Shown here: in pieces, positions 39,825-49,518 of the stretch
Layout: every line of letters starts with the position of its first letter
Position numbering within the stretch: the first letter of the stretch is position 1
Assembly (NCBI GenBank): GCA_018607135.1
Contig: JABBCA010000018.1
Location: 1-64,000, forward strand
Direction of reading: 5' to 3'
Length of the DNA stretch: 64,000 nt
Origin: Opitutales bacterium
GTDB lineage: Bacteria; Verrucomicrobiota; Verrucomicrobiia; Opitutales; Coraliomargaritaceae
Program-made: the position numbers and the translations under genes
Notes under the pieces: generated by a model
What the model saw: the letters and a program-made list of their open reading frames with translations, nothing else
Database searches by the model: none
Told to the model about the DNA's origin: nothing

Positions 39825-40073
39825 ATGACGGCTCAAGATCAACCGAACAATCCGCTGCATGGGTATACCTTGGAGCAAATTGTGATCAGTCTGTCGGATT
39901 ATTATGGATGGGACGAACTGGCGGAGCGTATCCCAGTTCGCTGCTTCATGTTTGATCCTACGGTTAAATCGAGTCTCAAGTTTTTACGTCGCACTCCATG
40001 GGCGCGTAAGAAGATCGAAGATCTGTTTGTGTATACTTTAGAGAAATACGGCGTCGAGGACGACGAGGAGTAG
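39825..40073 (+). CDS. VF530-family (DUF2132) small protein
   Basis: An 82-residue protein with all marks of the VF530 family: [52 protein letters not shown]. The fold is known from Vibrio fischeri and is thought to bind DNA, but the function is not established. It starts directly after the M20 stop and is thus translated with it. Confidence 0.9.
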   Translation: MTAQDQPNNPLHGYTLEQIVISLSDYYGWDELAERIPVRCFMFDPTVKSSLKFLRRTPWARKKIEDLFVYTLEKYGVEDDEE

Positions 40074-40169
40074 TCGGGAACAGCGAACGTTGAACCTCCG
40101 ACTTTGAATGGGTGAATGTAAGTGATGTGCGAGCCTAGAAATTGTCTCAAAGTTGACCGAATCGTTGCT

Positions 40170-40204
40170 GATGAGGGTATTCGGCGTCGCCTCGGGTCGG
40201 CTAC
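40170..40204. repeat. Dispersed 35-bp intergenic repeat, copy 2 (inverted)
   Basis: Reverse complement of the element at 36933-36967, again in a non-coding gap. A fragment with CCTCATCGGTAGG also occurs near 45373. Confidence 0.75.
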
Positions 40205-40334
40205 TGGCCTAAGATTTGTAGCCGATGGCGTAGGCTTTTAGTCAGTTTTAATGCTCAATGAACTTTAGTTTTATTTTTTAGATAGTTTCCTTGCTTGGCC
40301 ACCATCGCATATGAGCGATAGTGCAGCACTTGTA

Positions 40335-43055
40335 TTATTGAGTGGTAACTCGCACAAAGGCTTCTTGGCCCTGAATGTAATCACTGATTCTTACCGATAC
40401 GGAGTCATTTGCGCTGCCATACACATTGAGTGGTGTTACGCTAGACCAGTCCTTTAAGTCGTTTGAAAATTCGAGAGAGTAGTCTACATCGGCGGAGTCA
40501 CGCCCTAGTGTAAACTCTATATGTAAGTCACTACCCGTAGAATTGAGTTGTGGTGCTTTTTGTGCCGCGTCGTTGGCGATTGGATTTCCGCCATAGGAGA
40601 ATTCTTCGAAGTTAAGCAGTCCATCATTATCTGGATTGTCAGTTCTGGCGGTCAGCGTTTCACCTTGCCAGTCAAAGCCACTTGCCCACGTGCTGTAAGT
40701 CACTGATGCACCGGCTGTAGTGTTAAATTCCAGCGCACGGTTTGATAGCTTTACGTCGTCGACCGTCGCATCGATTATGCCTATGGTGAGACCGTCTATA
40801 TCTTGAACGGTGCTGGGTAATTCCTCACTTGGGTAGAGCTGTGTTGCTTCTAGGGTTCCGTCTAGAAATAAACTCGCTCGATTGGTTTCGGTGTTCCATG
40901 TGAATGCGACTGTGTGCCAGTCTGAATCGGCGATGGTAGTCGTTCCCGTCAATAGGCTTTGTCCGTTCAATTTTGCAGCTAGTTGTCCATTTTGGAGTGC
41001 TAAGTAGATGCCGCTGCTCGTCGCATTGTTGAACATTCTAAAGAAGCGCTGCTGGCCGCTGATCGTGCTCATCTTAATTTTCATTTCTACGGATAAGCTG
41101 CGGTCGTTACCAAAACTAAATCCGGTCACTTGTGCCCGTCCGATGAGCCCTTCGGATTCCTTGCCGTTGAAGGTGATCTCGCCGTCAAAGATAAGATCTG
41201 CTTCGTCGACACCGTCCTCGGTGACACGGTTCTCCGCGTTGTTACCATTGGTATTGAAATTGAAATCCCAGTGAGCGGTCGCACCTGTTGGAAAAACGTG
41301 CGGTTTTAAGATCCGATACACATCATCCGCAAACATTTCAGCGCCAGCTACACCCATATGCACCGGATCTGTTGAGGGGGTGACGCCATCGGCTTGAAAG
41401 ATTAAATAGCTGTCATCGGTGAAGGTTTCAGAGCGTATCAGGTAGAGCTTTTGATCACCCGCATGGATACGTGCATTCACCACACCAGCGATCGCATCTC
41501 TGGCTTGGTCGATGGTCACCCCAGACTCGGCATCTACGGAATTACGTGAGTAGATTAATGTGTTGCAGAATACTTTGGCATTCGGTTGATGCGTGCGGAT
41601 CGTCGTTAGTAAACTTTCGTATTCCGCGGTAATTGTAGGGATGTCATGACTGGCGCCTTGCCAGTTGTTATAGCCGACAAGAATCCAGATGATATCGACC
41701 TCGCCAAAGTGCTGTAGCAGGTCGGCGGCGGGGGGAGATATTTTGGCTCCACCGACTGCCATGTTGAATATTTGAGCATTTAGCTTTTCACCAGCGATGA
41801 ACGGGTAGGTTTTATATCCAGCAGAGCCTTGCCCCGTTCCGTGTGAGATCGAGTCGCCTAAGAAGACGATTCGCTTGGGGCGAATCGGATCGGCTGCGAT
41901 GAGTGTTTCGCCAGTTTCGATGTCTACTTGGGTGAGGATCGGGTTGGACCAGGAAGGGAGTGCGATGTCGTGACGAATGACTTCAAGTGGGTCACTTAAG
42001 TTTTCTATCGTTATGATCGTCGATGCTTGTGTTCTGGAGACATAGAATTCGCGTGTGAATTCACCGTTCTGGTAGAGCGCAAACTGTGAGTCGCGGTTTT
42101 CATCACTAGGATCATAGTCAAAATGTAAGCGAATCGTAGGAGAGCTGGTGTAAAGTGTCAGCTTTGCGCCACTCGTCGTCTTCGCATTGCTTGGGCTCAT
42201 TTTCGCCACGGAGCCGTTGCTGTCGTAGATCGTATTGTTAAAGCGTAAGAAATGCATTCCTGCAGCATCGATCGTTTTAAACTGTGCCCCTTGCACATAC
42301 AGCATTGATGATGTGAGCGGGACTGTGTCGTAAGCAATAGGTGTAGGAGCCCCTGAGCCGATGCGTAGGTAGTCAATCTCAACACTGTCGGTAGCACCCC
42401 AATCTGTTGAGTTGGCATTCGAAACATAGCGTAACCGATCCCAAGTGGTTCCAGTCGCACTCAGGGCAACGGTCCCTGCAGAGCTTTCCGGTAGAGTATC
42501 GATGCTGTAGAAGACCTCTGCCTGGTCACTGTCGAGGTCGATACTGCAGCGCACGGTGAGATTGCTGAGTGTGGTGACATTGGCACCGAAATCGACGAGG
42601 TTCGAACTTACGTTATCGATACGTGTGGAGAGATAAAGCCGACCACCTTGTTTTTGTAAGCGAATGAGAAAGATATCTTGAGCCGCGACCGAATCTCGAA
42701 AGCCAAATCCTATATTTGCACCTGAGATATCGCCCGAGGATAAATCGGCAGAAGCTATCTTGAATTCAAGTTGATAGGTTCCAGTGTTGGTCGATCCAGT
42801 GGGAACCGAAAGGTTGGCAGCATCACGAAAAAAATTACTTGTATCTTGACTCGCGACTAGCAGACCCGCGCCGTTGGTGGCTGTATTTGTGGACTGGGTA
42901 AAGCTTGCCGTGCCAATGCTATTCGAAGCGGACGCGAGGTCGGTAGCTGCTGCATCATTAAACTCCCATGCTTCGAGCGGAGTGATGGCGCAGTCAGCAA
43001 AATGTGTGAATAGATGTAGGCCGCAGAGCAATAGGGTGGGTAATAACGTTTTCAT
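40335..43055 (-). CDS. Large secreted SGNH/GDSL esterase with LamG-like domain
   Basis: A secreted protein of about 906 residues. After the signal peptide (LLPTLLLCGLHLFTHFADC) come the shared WEF module (about 25-225), a beta-rich linker, and an SGNH hydrolase domain (about 380-590) with block I VFLGDSISHGTGQG, GGAK, the GYNN block and the DPVHMG catalytic Asp/His. A LamG-like domain follows (AHWDFNFNTNGNN to SNRAL), then a Ca-binding-like DNPDNDGLLNFEEFSYG and YSLEFSNDLKDW tail. Probably a carbohydrate esterase removing acyl groups from a polysaccharide. MKTLLPTL at 43055 replaces the longer track start. Confidence 0.85.
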   Translation of the reverse strand: MKTLLPTLLLCGLHLFTHFADCAITPLEAWEFNDAAATDLASASNSIGTASFTQSTNTATNGAGLLVASQDTSNFFRDAANLSVPTGSTNTGTYQLEFKIASADLSSGDISGANIGFGFRDSVAAQDIFLIRLQKQGGRLYLSTRIDNVSSNLVDFGANVTTLSNLTVRCSIDLDSDQAEVFYSIDTLPESSAGTVALSATGTTWDRLRYVSNANSTDWGATDSVEIDYLRIGSGAPTPIAYDTVPLTSSMLYVQGAQFKTIDAAGMHFLRFNNTIYDSNGSVAKMSPSNAKTTSGAKLTLYTSSPTIRLHFDYDPSDENRDSQFALYQNGEFTREFYVSRTQASTIITIENLSDPLEVIRHDIALPSWSNPILTQVDIETGETLIAADPIRPKRIVFLGDSISHGTGQGSAGYKTYPFIAGEKLNAQIFNMAVGGAKISPPAADLLQHFGEVDIIWILVGYNNWQGASHDIPTITAEYESLLTTIRTHQPNAKVFCNTLIYSRNSVDAESGVTIDQARDAIAGVVNARIHAGDQKLYLIRSETFTDDSYLIFQADGVTPSTDPVHMGVAGAEMFADDVYRILKPHVFPTGATAHWDFNFNTNGNNAENRVTEDGVDEADLIFDGEITFNGKESEGLIGRAQVTGFSFGNDRSLSVEMKIKMSTISGQQRFFRMFNNATSSGIYLALQNGQLAAKLNGQSLLTGTTTIADSDWHTVAFTWNTETNRASLFLDGTLEATQLYPSEELPSTVQDIDGLTIGIIDATVDDVKLSNRALEFNTTAGASVTYSTWASGFDWQGETLTARTDNPDNDGLLNFEEFSYGGNPIANDAAQKAPQLNSTGSDLHIEFTLGRDSADVDYSLEFSNDLKDWSSVTPLNVYGSANDSVSVRISDYIQGQEAFVRVTTQ

Positions 43056-43070
43056 ATAATTTAGGATAAT

Positions 43071-43238
43071 ATGATCATTACCGTAAATCATGCGCGTGCG
43101 AAATCGAGCCGCTTACTCATTGAATACTTTAGCGGTAAGGATGGGGTTTTGCACTCTTGGGGCGACAAGCCGTCCGACGCGTATTTCCACGTATTCGATA
43201 CTTTTCAAGGTCGATTTGTGAGCGACATCGTAAAATGA
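43071..43238 (+). CDS. Possible 55-aa ORF between divergent genes
   Basis: A short reading frame beginning MIITVNHARAKSSRLLIEYF and ending FQGRFVSDIVK. It is too short for the track but has protein-like composition, with many aromatic and charged residues. It starts 16 bp from the divergent SGNH start, so it would overlap that gene's promoter. It may be a small protein, a gene fragment or chance. Confidence 0.3.
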   Translation: MIITVNHARAKSSRLLIEYFSGKDGVLHSWGDKPSDAYFHVFDTFQGRFVSDIVK

Positions 43239-43391
43239 GGAGACTTTAGAATACTCAATGCTAAATTTTAAGATGTGCACTTATACATGCTTTTTTTGGA
43301 TTTTATAAGTGAGCAAGCCTCTTGTGTTTGTTTATTCTGCGAGCCATTTTATGAGCATCCGCAATTAATCTAACTCCAAATAAAAATACAC

Positions 43392-44150
43392 ATGAAAATG
43401 AAACCCTATATATTTAGCGCCCTTACATGCGCCATGGCAGCGTCACTGTCTGCTCAAGCTCTCGATTACTGGGATTTTGCCACCGCGACTGACGGTGACG
43501 GTCTTCAAGATGTCGCTAATACTGGTTCCCTCGGAACTGCCTGGAATTTTAACACGACTGCGCAGGGAGACGTTGTTACCAGTGGGGTTTTCAACGTGTC
43601 TGGCGACGAAACGATTACGCGCAAGGCAACACTTGCTTCCGCGACAGCCTTGAACACATTGGGCAGTTCTTTTCGTTATGAGTTGGATGTGGCATCATGG
43701 GATTTAACTAATGCAGATGTAGGGACTAGCGTTGCTTTTCGAGTGGCCGACAGCGCTGCTCAAAATTTCGCTCAAATAATCCTAGAGAAAGACACGGCAA
43801 CAACTGCACGTTTCCGCTGGTCGACCGAATTGTCGGACGGTTCTTCTTTCTTCCGCCAAGAGGCGGTTACCTTAACGGGTGGACCTGCAGTCTATGCCAT
43901 TGAGTTCGAATTAGGTGGACTCGTCAATTACCTCAGTGGTGCGACGGTCGTAAACACCTCGACATTGAATTTTGGTAGCTCTGATATAGCGGAATCATTG
44001 TTTGTTAAAAACAATATCACGACTGGAACAGCAGATGCTATTCTTTCTGTGAACAGCTTCGGTTTATCCGCAGTGCCTGAGCCAAGCACGTATGCGCTCA
44101 TTGGTGGCCTGCTAGCGCTTAGCTACGTGATGACACGCCGTCGCAAATAA
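43392..44150 (+). CDS. PEP-CTERM-sorted protein built of the WEF module
   Basis: A 252-residue protein: signal peptide (IFSALTCAMAASLSAQA), then a single ~200-residue module beginning YWDFATATDGDG, and a C-terminal PEP-CTERM sorting tail (VPEPSTYALIGGLLALSYVM followed by TRRRK). The tail is cleaved by an exosortase, and the protein is then released or attached at the surface. The module is shared with three neighbouring proteins. It is followed by a strong terminator. Confidence 0.9.
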   Translation: MKMKPYIFSALTCAMAASLSAQALDYWDFATATDGDGLQDVANTGSLGTAWNFNTTAQGDVVTSGVFNVSGDETITRKATLASATALNTLGSSFRYELDVASWDLTNADVGTSVAFRVADSAAQNFAQIILEKDTATTARFRWSTELSDGSSFFRQEAVTLTGGPAVYAIEFELGGLVNYLSGATVVNTSTLNFGSSDIAESLFVKNNITTGTADAILSVNSFGLSAVPEPSTYALIGGLLALSYVMTRRRK

Positions 44151-44186
44151 TCTTTGGGTTATATTCAAGCGTAGTTAATTATGTGG

Positions 44187-44214
44187 AAGCCCCTAGTTCG
44201 CTAGGGGCTTTTTT
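44187..44214 (+). terminator. Terminator of the PEP-CTERM gene
   Basis: AAGCCCCTAG/CTAGGGGCTT with a TTCG tetraloop and six T residues. Confidence 0.95.
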
Positions 44215-44237
44215 GTAAATTCGAATCCATACATATC

Positions 44238-44762
44238 ATGAAAAAGCATACTTATACATCCTGGTTGTTCATTCCTATATTTTGCTTCGTTCTTGGATGC
44301 CAGACCGCGAGTGAACATTCTGGCCCAACAAGTAAGGCGACTGCCATGGAAGTCGCGACTGCAACGCATACACAAGCTGTGGCAGCTCGACAGGAGCCCA
44401 TTCCTGCGGTTGCGGTCGAACCCGTCGCTATCCCGGCTCAGGAATCCACGTCACTGGCTTCGTCCGTCGAGGTGAAAAGTGCCCCTATTGAAGTCACGCG
44501 GGTGGAGACTGCTCTTGAAGGGCCCGCACTAAAAATGTTGAAAGAGACGGATGAACTACTTTCTTTGAGTGATACGCAATACAACGAATTGGTGGCGCTG
44601 ATGGAAGCGCGCCAAGTCGAGTGGAAAGCGTTGATGGCGAAGCAGAAAGTGTTAACGGATACTGAATTCAATGGACGTAAGAAAGCCCTCTTTGGTGGCT
44701 ATTCTAAACGAATGATGGCCTTGTTTACTCCAGAGCAATTGAAGCTGTGGAGAAACCGATAG
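44238..44762 (+). CDS. Lipoprotein of unknown function
   Basis: A 174-residue lipoprotein: signal and lipobox in LFIPIFCFVLGCQT, an Ala/Val/Pro-rich linker to about residue 100, then a helical domain (LSLSDTQYNELVALMEARQV to LFTPEQLKLWRNR). The helical part resembles heavy-metal or folding-stress sensors with LTxxQ-like motifs, but the match is too weak for a name. It follows the PEP-CTERM terminator by 24 bp, so it needs its own promoter. Confidence 0.7.
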   Translation: MKKHTYTSWLFIPIFCFVLGCQTASEHSGPTSKATAMEVATATHTQAVAARQEPIPAVAVEPVAIPAQESTSLASSVEVKSAPIEVTRVETALEGPALKMLKETDELLSLSDTQYNELVALMEARQVEWKALMAKQKVLTDTEFNGRKKALFGGYSKRMMALFTPEQLKLWRNR

Positions 44763-45512
<750 letters not shown>

Positions 45513-48500
45513 ATGCTATCCCAAAAGTTATCCCTATTAATTACTTTTTCGGCCTTTACTGGATCGATTTCTCATGCACTGATTAACGCACCGTCAGAGG
45601 TGACAGCGACTGCTGCTGGACCGGCCACGATTGCGATCAGCTGGACTGATAATGCTTCTGATGAAGACAACTATATCGTGCAACGTAATGACGGTTCATG
45701 GACCACCATTGCAACGCTGGATGCAAATTCAACGTATTATTATGATCGCGGATTGAGCCTTGGTTTAACACACGAATACCGTATACAAGCGACGAATACA
45801 TCGGAGGTTTCTGCTGCAGTCGAATCGGGTAGTGCGAGCACTCTGAGTTACCAGCCAAACATTATCTTCTTTCTAGCCGATGATATGGGCTACAAAGACA
45901 TCGTAGCACTCCGAGATGAGGCGATTGATGGCCCGACCATTTATGAAACACCAGCGCTCGATAGTTTTATCGGTAGTTATGCATTGAACGTGAATAATGC
46001 GTATTGCTCGGGCCCAAAGTGCGTGGTGGCGCGTCGTTCGATTCAAACGGGTAAATACGACTGGCGGCCTGAGGCGGTTCCCAACAATGATTATTATGTA
46101 GATCATAACGGTGCGCCAATCGGAGGTGGGCTTTGGGCCGGCGGAACTACGGTCGCAGGATCTGAGTCGGGTGCGGGTGTTGTGATTCCATCCGACAATG
46201 AAACTTACGGTGAAGCTTTAAAAGCAGCAGGCTATCGCACTTGTTTTATTGGTAAGTATCACTTGGGTGAATCTTCGACTGCGGACACGCCAACAGGCTA
46301 CTCTTTTGGCGATCAGCCAGGTCGTGGTCCCATTCACCAAGGATATGATGTGAGTATTGCCGCAGGTCATGCGGGTGCGCCGCCAGCATCTTATTTTGCA
46401 GTCGAGAATTTGAACGATGCGGGTAACTACACGTTCGAGCTGCCTGATCTAGATGGAGCCACGTATGGAGCCTCGGCGCCCGTAGCTGGTGAGTATATCA
46501 ATGATCGTATGACGGTTAAAGCATTGGGATTTATTGACGATGCGATTACCAATTATAGCTCGCAGCCATTTCACATGACGTTTGCGCACTATGCGGTGCA
46601 CACACCGGCAGAGGCGCAAAGCAATGCAAGTGCTCCCGATGGAAAGGGCTATGAATACTTCCAAGCCAAGAAGGCCGCGATGGCGTCTGACTTTGCAAAT
46701 CACCCCGCAGGTCCTGCGGGCCTAGTTACGGATTCAGGCTCGATGAATCGCACGCACCAAAGCAATGCAGTCTATGCAGCGATGATGAAAAGCTATGATG
46801 CGAGTTTCGAAGCACTTTGGAATTATCTTCAGGCGACAGATGACCCTCGTAATCCTGGTAAAAAACTTTCGGAAACTACAGTCATTGTCATATCTTCAGA
46901 TCATGGCGGTAAGTCGACGACGTCGATCGACAACAACAAATCGCTTGAGGATGATTCCGTTGACGAGGTGAATCCAGCACCGGTTCCGTTGACGACAAAT
47001 TATCGCAGTTCTTTTGGTAACACTTACTCCTTTTATCCCACTTCCAACTATCCTTATCGCCAAGGCAAAACGTGGAGCTATGAAGGCGGCCTGAAGGTGC
47101 CACTAGTCATTTACATTCCAGGGATCACTACTGGTAACACAGAAACCGATGCCTTTGTGCATCATGCAGATCTATTTTCTACTTTCGTTGATATGGCAGG
47201 AGGCACGCAATCCAGTGAGAGCACTGATTCTGTAAGCTTCATGCTTTCAGCCGCACAACCTGAGGTCACTGCACGTGATGAGATGCACCATTTCTTTACC
47301 AACGCAAATGAAGGCACAGCAAATCCAGCGATAGGTGCCTATCGTAAAGGCGATTACAAGATGCTCTATTTTATGATACAACGTCGGGTGGAGCTGTATA
47401 ATTTAGTCGCAGATCCGTATGAGCGAGACGATCTCTCGACGAGCCGACCTGAGTTAGCCGCTGAGATGTTGCATGAGTTGTATCAACAAGTGCTTTCTAC
47501 TGGGAATAGTATGCCGAAGCCTGGCTCGAATTCATGGAATCAAGAACAAGCAGTCTTTTTGAATAACGGTTTGATTGGATCGCTACCAGCGATTCCCGAC
47601 GCCAATCCTACGTGGGTGGGTGTGGGTGCAACTCAGACCTCTACCACCACCATTGAGCTCAATTGGCAAGTCAATGCGAGCAACGCCACGCATTCGGTCG
47701 TCCACCGTCGGTCGGACCCAGATGGTGAGACTAATTTCCGAGAAGTGGCATATTTGCCAGCAGGAGTTACGACCTATGTGGATCGCGATTTAGTAGCAGG
47801 GGGAACCTATCGCTACCGTATTGAGTCTGAAAATTTTGGTGGATGGGCAACTGGTAACACTGGCAATAAAACACTCACGCTATCGAATCCTGGCCCTGGC
47901 AATTTGGCGATCGATGCTGTGGATGATGGTGTGACTACTGTGCCAGGCGAGCTTCGCTGCTTCAATCCTTTGTTGAATGATGCAGGAGAGGGCGCATTGC
48001 TGATCACAGCGATCACGCAGCCTACACAAGGAACTGCAAGTATTGATGGTCAGTGGATTCGCTATCAAGCACCCGAAGGTTTCTCAGGTAGCGCCACGAT
48101 GACCTACACAATCGAAGATGCAGCCAGTCAGTCGGATACGGCTACGGTGACGTTTAGTTTACCCGTGTCTCCATCCAGTGAAAGTGCGCTCGAAGCGTGG
48201 GAGTTTGACGACACCGTTGGCACGGACCTTAATGATTTGAACAATTCAGGATCGTTGAATAGTCTTTGGCGTTTTAACACCACTGCTGCTACGGATGGCA
48301 GTGGCAATTTTGTAGTCCCCGGAGATGCTGGAACAACCACACGTAGACTACCAGAGCGCGGCACTGCCAATGCGCTCGCTGGGGATGATTTCTACGCGAC
48401 CCCCTTTACTTCAGGTAAGTATCGTTTTGAAGTGAAGTTTGCTTCATGGGATGTCGACGCTGCGAGTGCGGGGGATAGTTTAACGTTTCAGGTAAATGAT

Positions 48501-49178
48501 GTATCGAGCGCTACGATCGCGCGAATCGACTTTGAGCTCAACGCAGCGGATGTCGACATTCGGTTCAGTGGTTTTGATGGTAACTTTCGAGTGACAGATC
48601 CTTTGAACTTAGTTGAGGCCAGCGCGACCACTGCGGCCATCGAATTTGATTTCGATAATGACACGATTGATTATCTACTTAATGGCAGTGTCATTTATTC
48701 GTTCGCGTTTACTGGATCCAATATTGGACGAATGTCCTATGTGCAAACGGGTATCTGGAGCACTGCAGCGACGAGTATTTCGCTCGATCATTTGAAACTG
48801 ATCGAGTTTATTCCTGGTGGCACGCTATACGATGCTTATGCCTCCACTTATCCATGGATGGGTATTCTGAATCGTGGGGTGGATGAGGATCCAGATTTTG
48901 ATGGGATGAACAATTTCCTAGAGTTCGCTCTTGGCATGAACCCCACTCAAGCAGAGCCGAGTCCTGTGGTTCTTGATAACAGTGGTGTGACACCAAAGCT
49001 GCAATTCACACCCGTGCGGGACACTTCTTTGGTCGATTATACCGTTCAGTTTTCGAATGACTTAAACGATTGGTCAACGATTCCAGAAGTGGTGGTCACT
49101 TCAGACGCAGGTGTCTTGGTCGAAGAAACTCTACCCGTAGGGGGGCTCGGTTTTGGTCGTGTCTCTGTGAGTGAATAA
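45513..49178 (+). CDS. Giant multidomain secreted sulfatase with atypical active-site motif
   Basis: About 1,221 residues. Signal peptide; a fibronectin III domain (INAPSEVTATAAG to GSASTL); a sulfatase core starting NIIFFLADDMGY, with HADLF and a C-terminal RVELYNLVADPYERDDL; a second Fn3; an Ig/cadherin-like domain (TTVPGELRCFNPLLNDAGEG); the WEF module (about 910-1115); and a tail with DPDFDGMNNFLEFALGMNP. The site that is normally CxPxR reads CVVAR in GPKCVVARRSIQTGKY, so the conserved Pro is missing. It should remove sulfate from a polysaccharide if formylglycine can form. Start at MLSQKLSLL. Confidence 0.85.
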   Translation: MLSQKLSLLITFSAFTGSISHALINAPSEVTATAAGPATIAISWTDNASDEDNYIVQRNDGSWTTIATLDANSTYYYDRGLSLGLTHEYRIQATNTSEVSAAVESGSASTLSYQPNIIFFLADDMGYKDIVALRDEAIDGPTIYETPALDSFIGSYALNVNNAYCSGPKCVVARRSIQTGKYDWRPEAVPNNDYYVDHNGAPIGGGLWAGGTTVAGSESGAGVVIPSDNETYGEALKAAGYRTCFIGKYHLGESSTADTPTGYSFGDQPGRGPIHQGYDVSIAAGHAGAPPASYFAVENLNDAGNYTFELPDLDGATYGASAPVAGEYINDRMTVKALGFIDDAITNYSSQPFHMTFAHYAVHTPAEAQSNASAPDGKGYEYFQAKKAAMASDFANHPAGPAGLVTDSGSMNRTHQSNAVYAAMMKSYDASFEALWNYLQATDDPRNPGKKLSETTVIVISSDHGGKSTTSIDNNKSLEDDSVDEVNPAPVPLTTNYRSSFGNTYSFYPTSNYPYRQGKTWSYEGGLKVPLVIYIPGITTGNTETDAFVHHADLFSTFVDMAGGTQSSESTDSVSFMLSAAQPEVTARDEMHHFFTNANEGTANPAIGAYRKGDYKMLYFMIQRRVELYNLVADPYERDDLSTSRPELAAEMLHELYQQVLSTGNSMPKPGSNSWNQEQAVFLNNGLIGSLPAIPDANPTWVGVGATQTSTTTIELNWQVNASNATHSVVHRRSDPDGETNFREVAYLPAGVTTYVDRDLVAGGTYRYRIESENFGGWATGNTGNKTLTLSNPGPGNLAIDAVDDGVTTVPGELRCFNPLLNDAGEGALLITAITQPTQGTASIDGQWIRYQAPEGFSGSATMTYTIEDAASQSDTATVTFSLPVSPSSESALEAWEFDDTVGTDLNDLNNSGSLNSLWRFNTTAATDGSGNFVVPGDAGTTTRRLPERGTANALAGDDFYATPFTSGKYRFEVKFASWDVDAASAGDSLTFQVNDVSSATIARIDFELNAADVDIRFSGFDGNFRVTDPLNLVEASATTAAIEFDFDNDTIDYLLNGSVIYSFAFTGSNIGRMSYVQTGIWSTAATSISLDHLKLIEFIPGGTLYDAYASTYPWMGILNRGVDEDPDFDGMNNFLEFALGMNPTQAEPSPVVLDNSGVTPKLQFTPVRDTSLVDYTVQFSNDLNDWSTIPEVVVTSDAGVLVEETLPVGGLGFGRVSVSE

Positions 49179-49518
49179 GGCTTCGTTCGCAAGGCCATTG
49201 CCTGGAGACTGTTTCAAAAAGAAACAGACCTCTCGTGATCCCTACGTATTTGTTTCTGAATCCTATCCAGATGCTATCAGTCTTTAGCTTCCACTGACTC
49301 AATTAGGATTAAGATTACAACAATGATTACGACAGCGACCATCGCAGTATGAATTCACCAGATTTCGGTATGGTATCACATAGAGCACTACTTGTGCGCA
49401 TATTCATCATTAAATGATAATTTTTGATTGTATAAGTGTCTCGTTAACTGCGCACGGCTTTGCATGATGAAATCCTCAACCAACCCTTTTTAGTATCTTT
49501 AACTCCAACTTACCTTTT
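49179..49518. promoter_or_regulatory. Promoter region of the GH94 operon
   Basis: 340 bp free of genes. It includes a small dyad ATCATT-A-AATGAT at 49406-49418 and GTGCGCA/TGCGCAC half-sites about 50 bp apart, possible operator elements for the operon that starts at 49519. No transcription start can be fixed. Confidence 0.4.
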
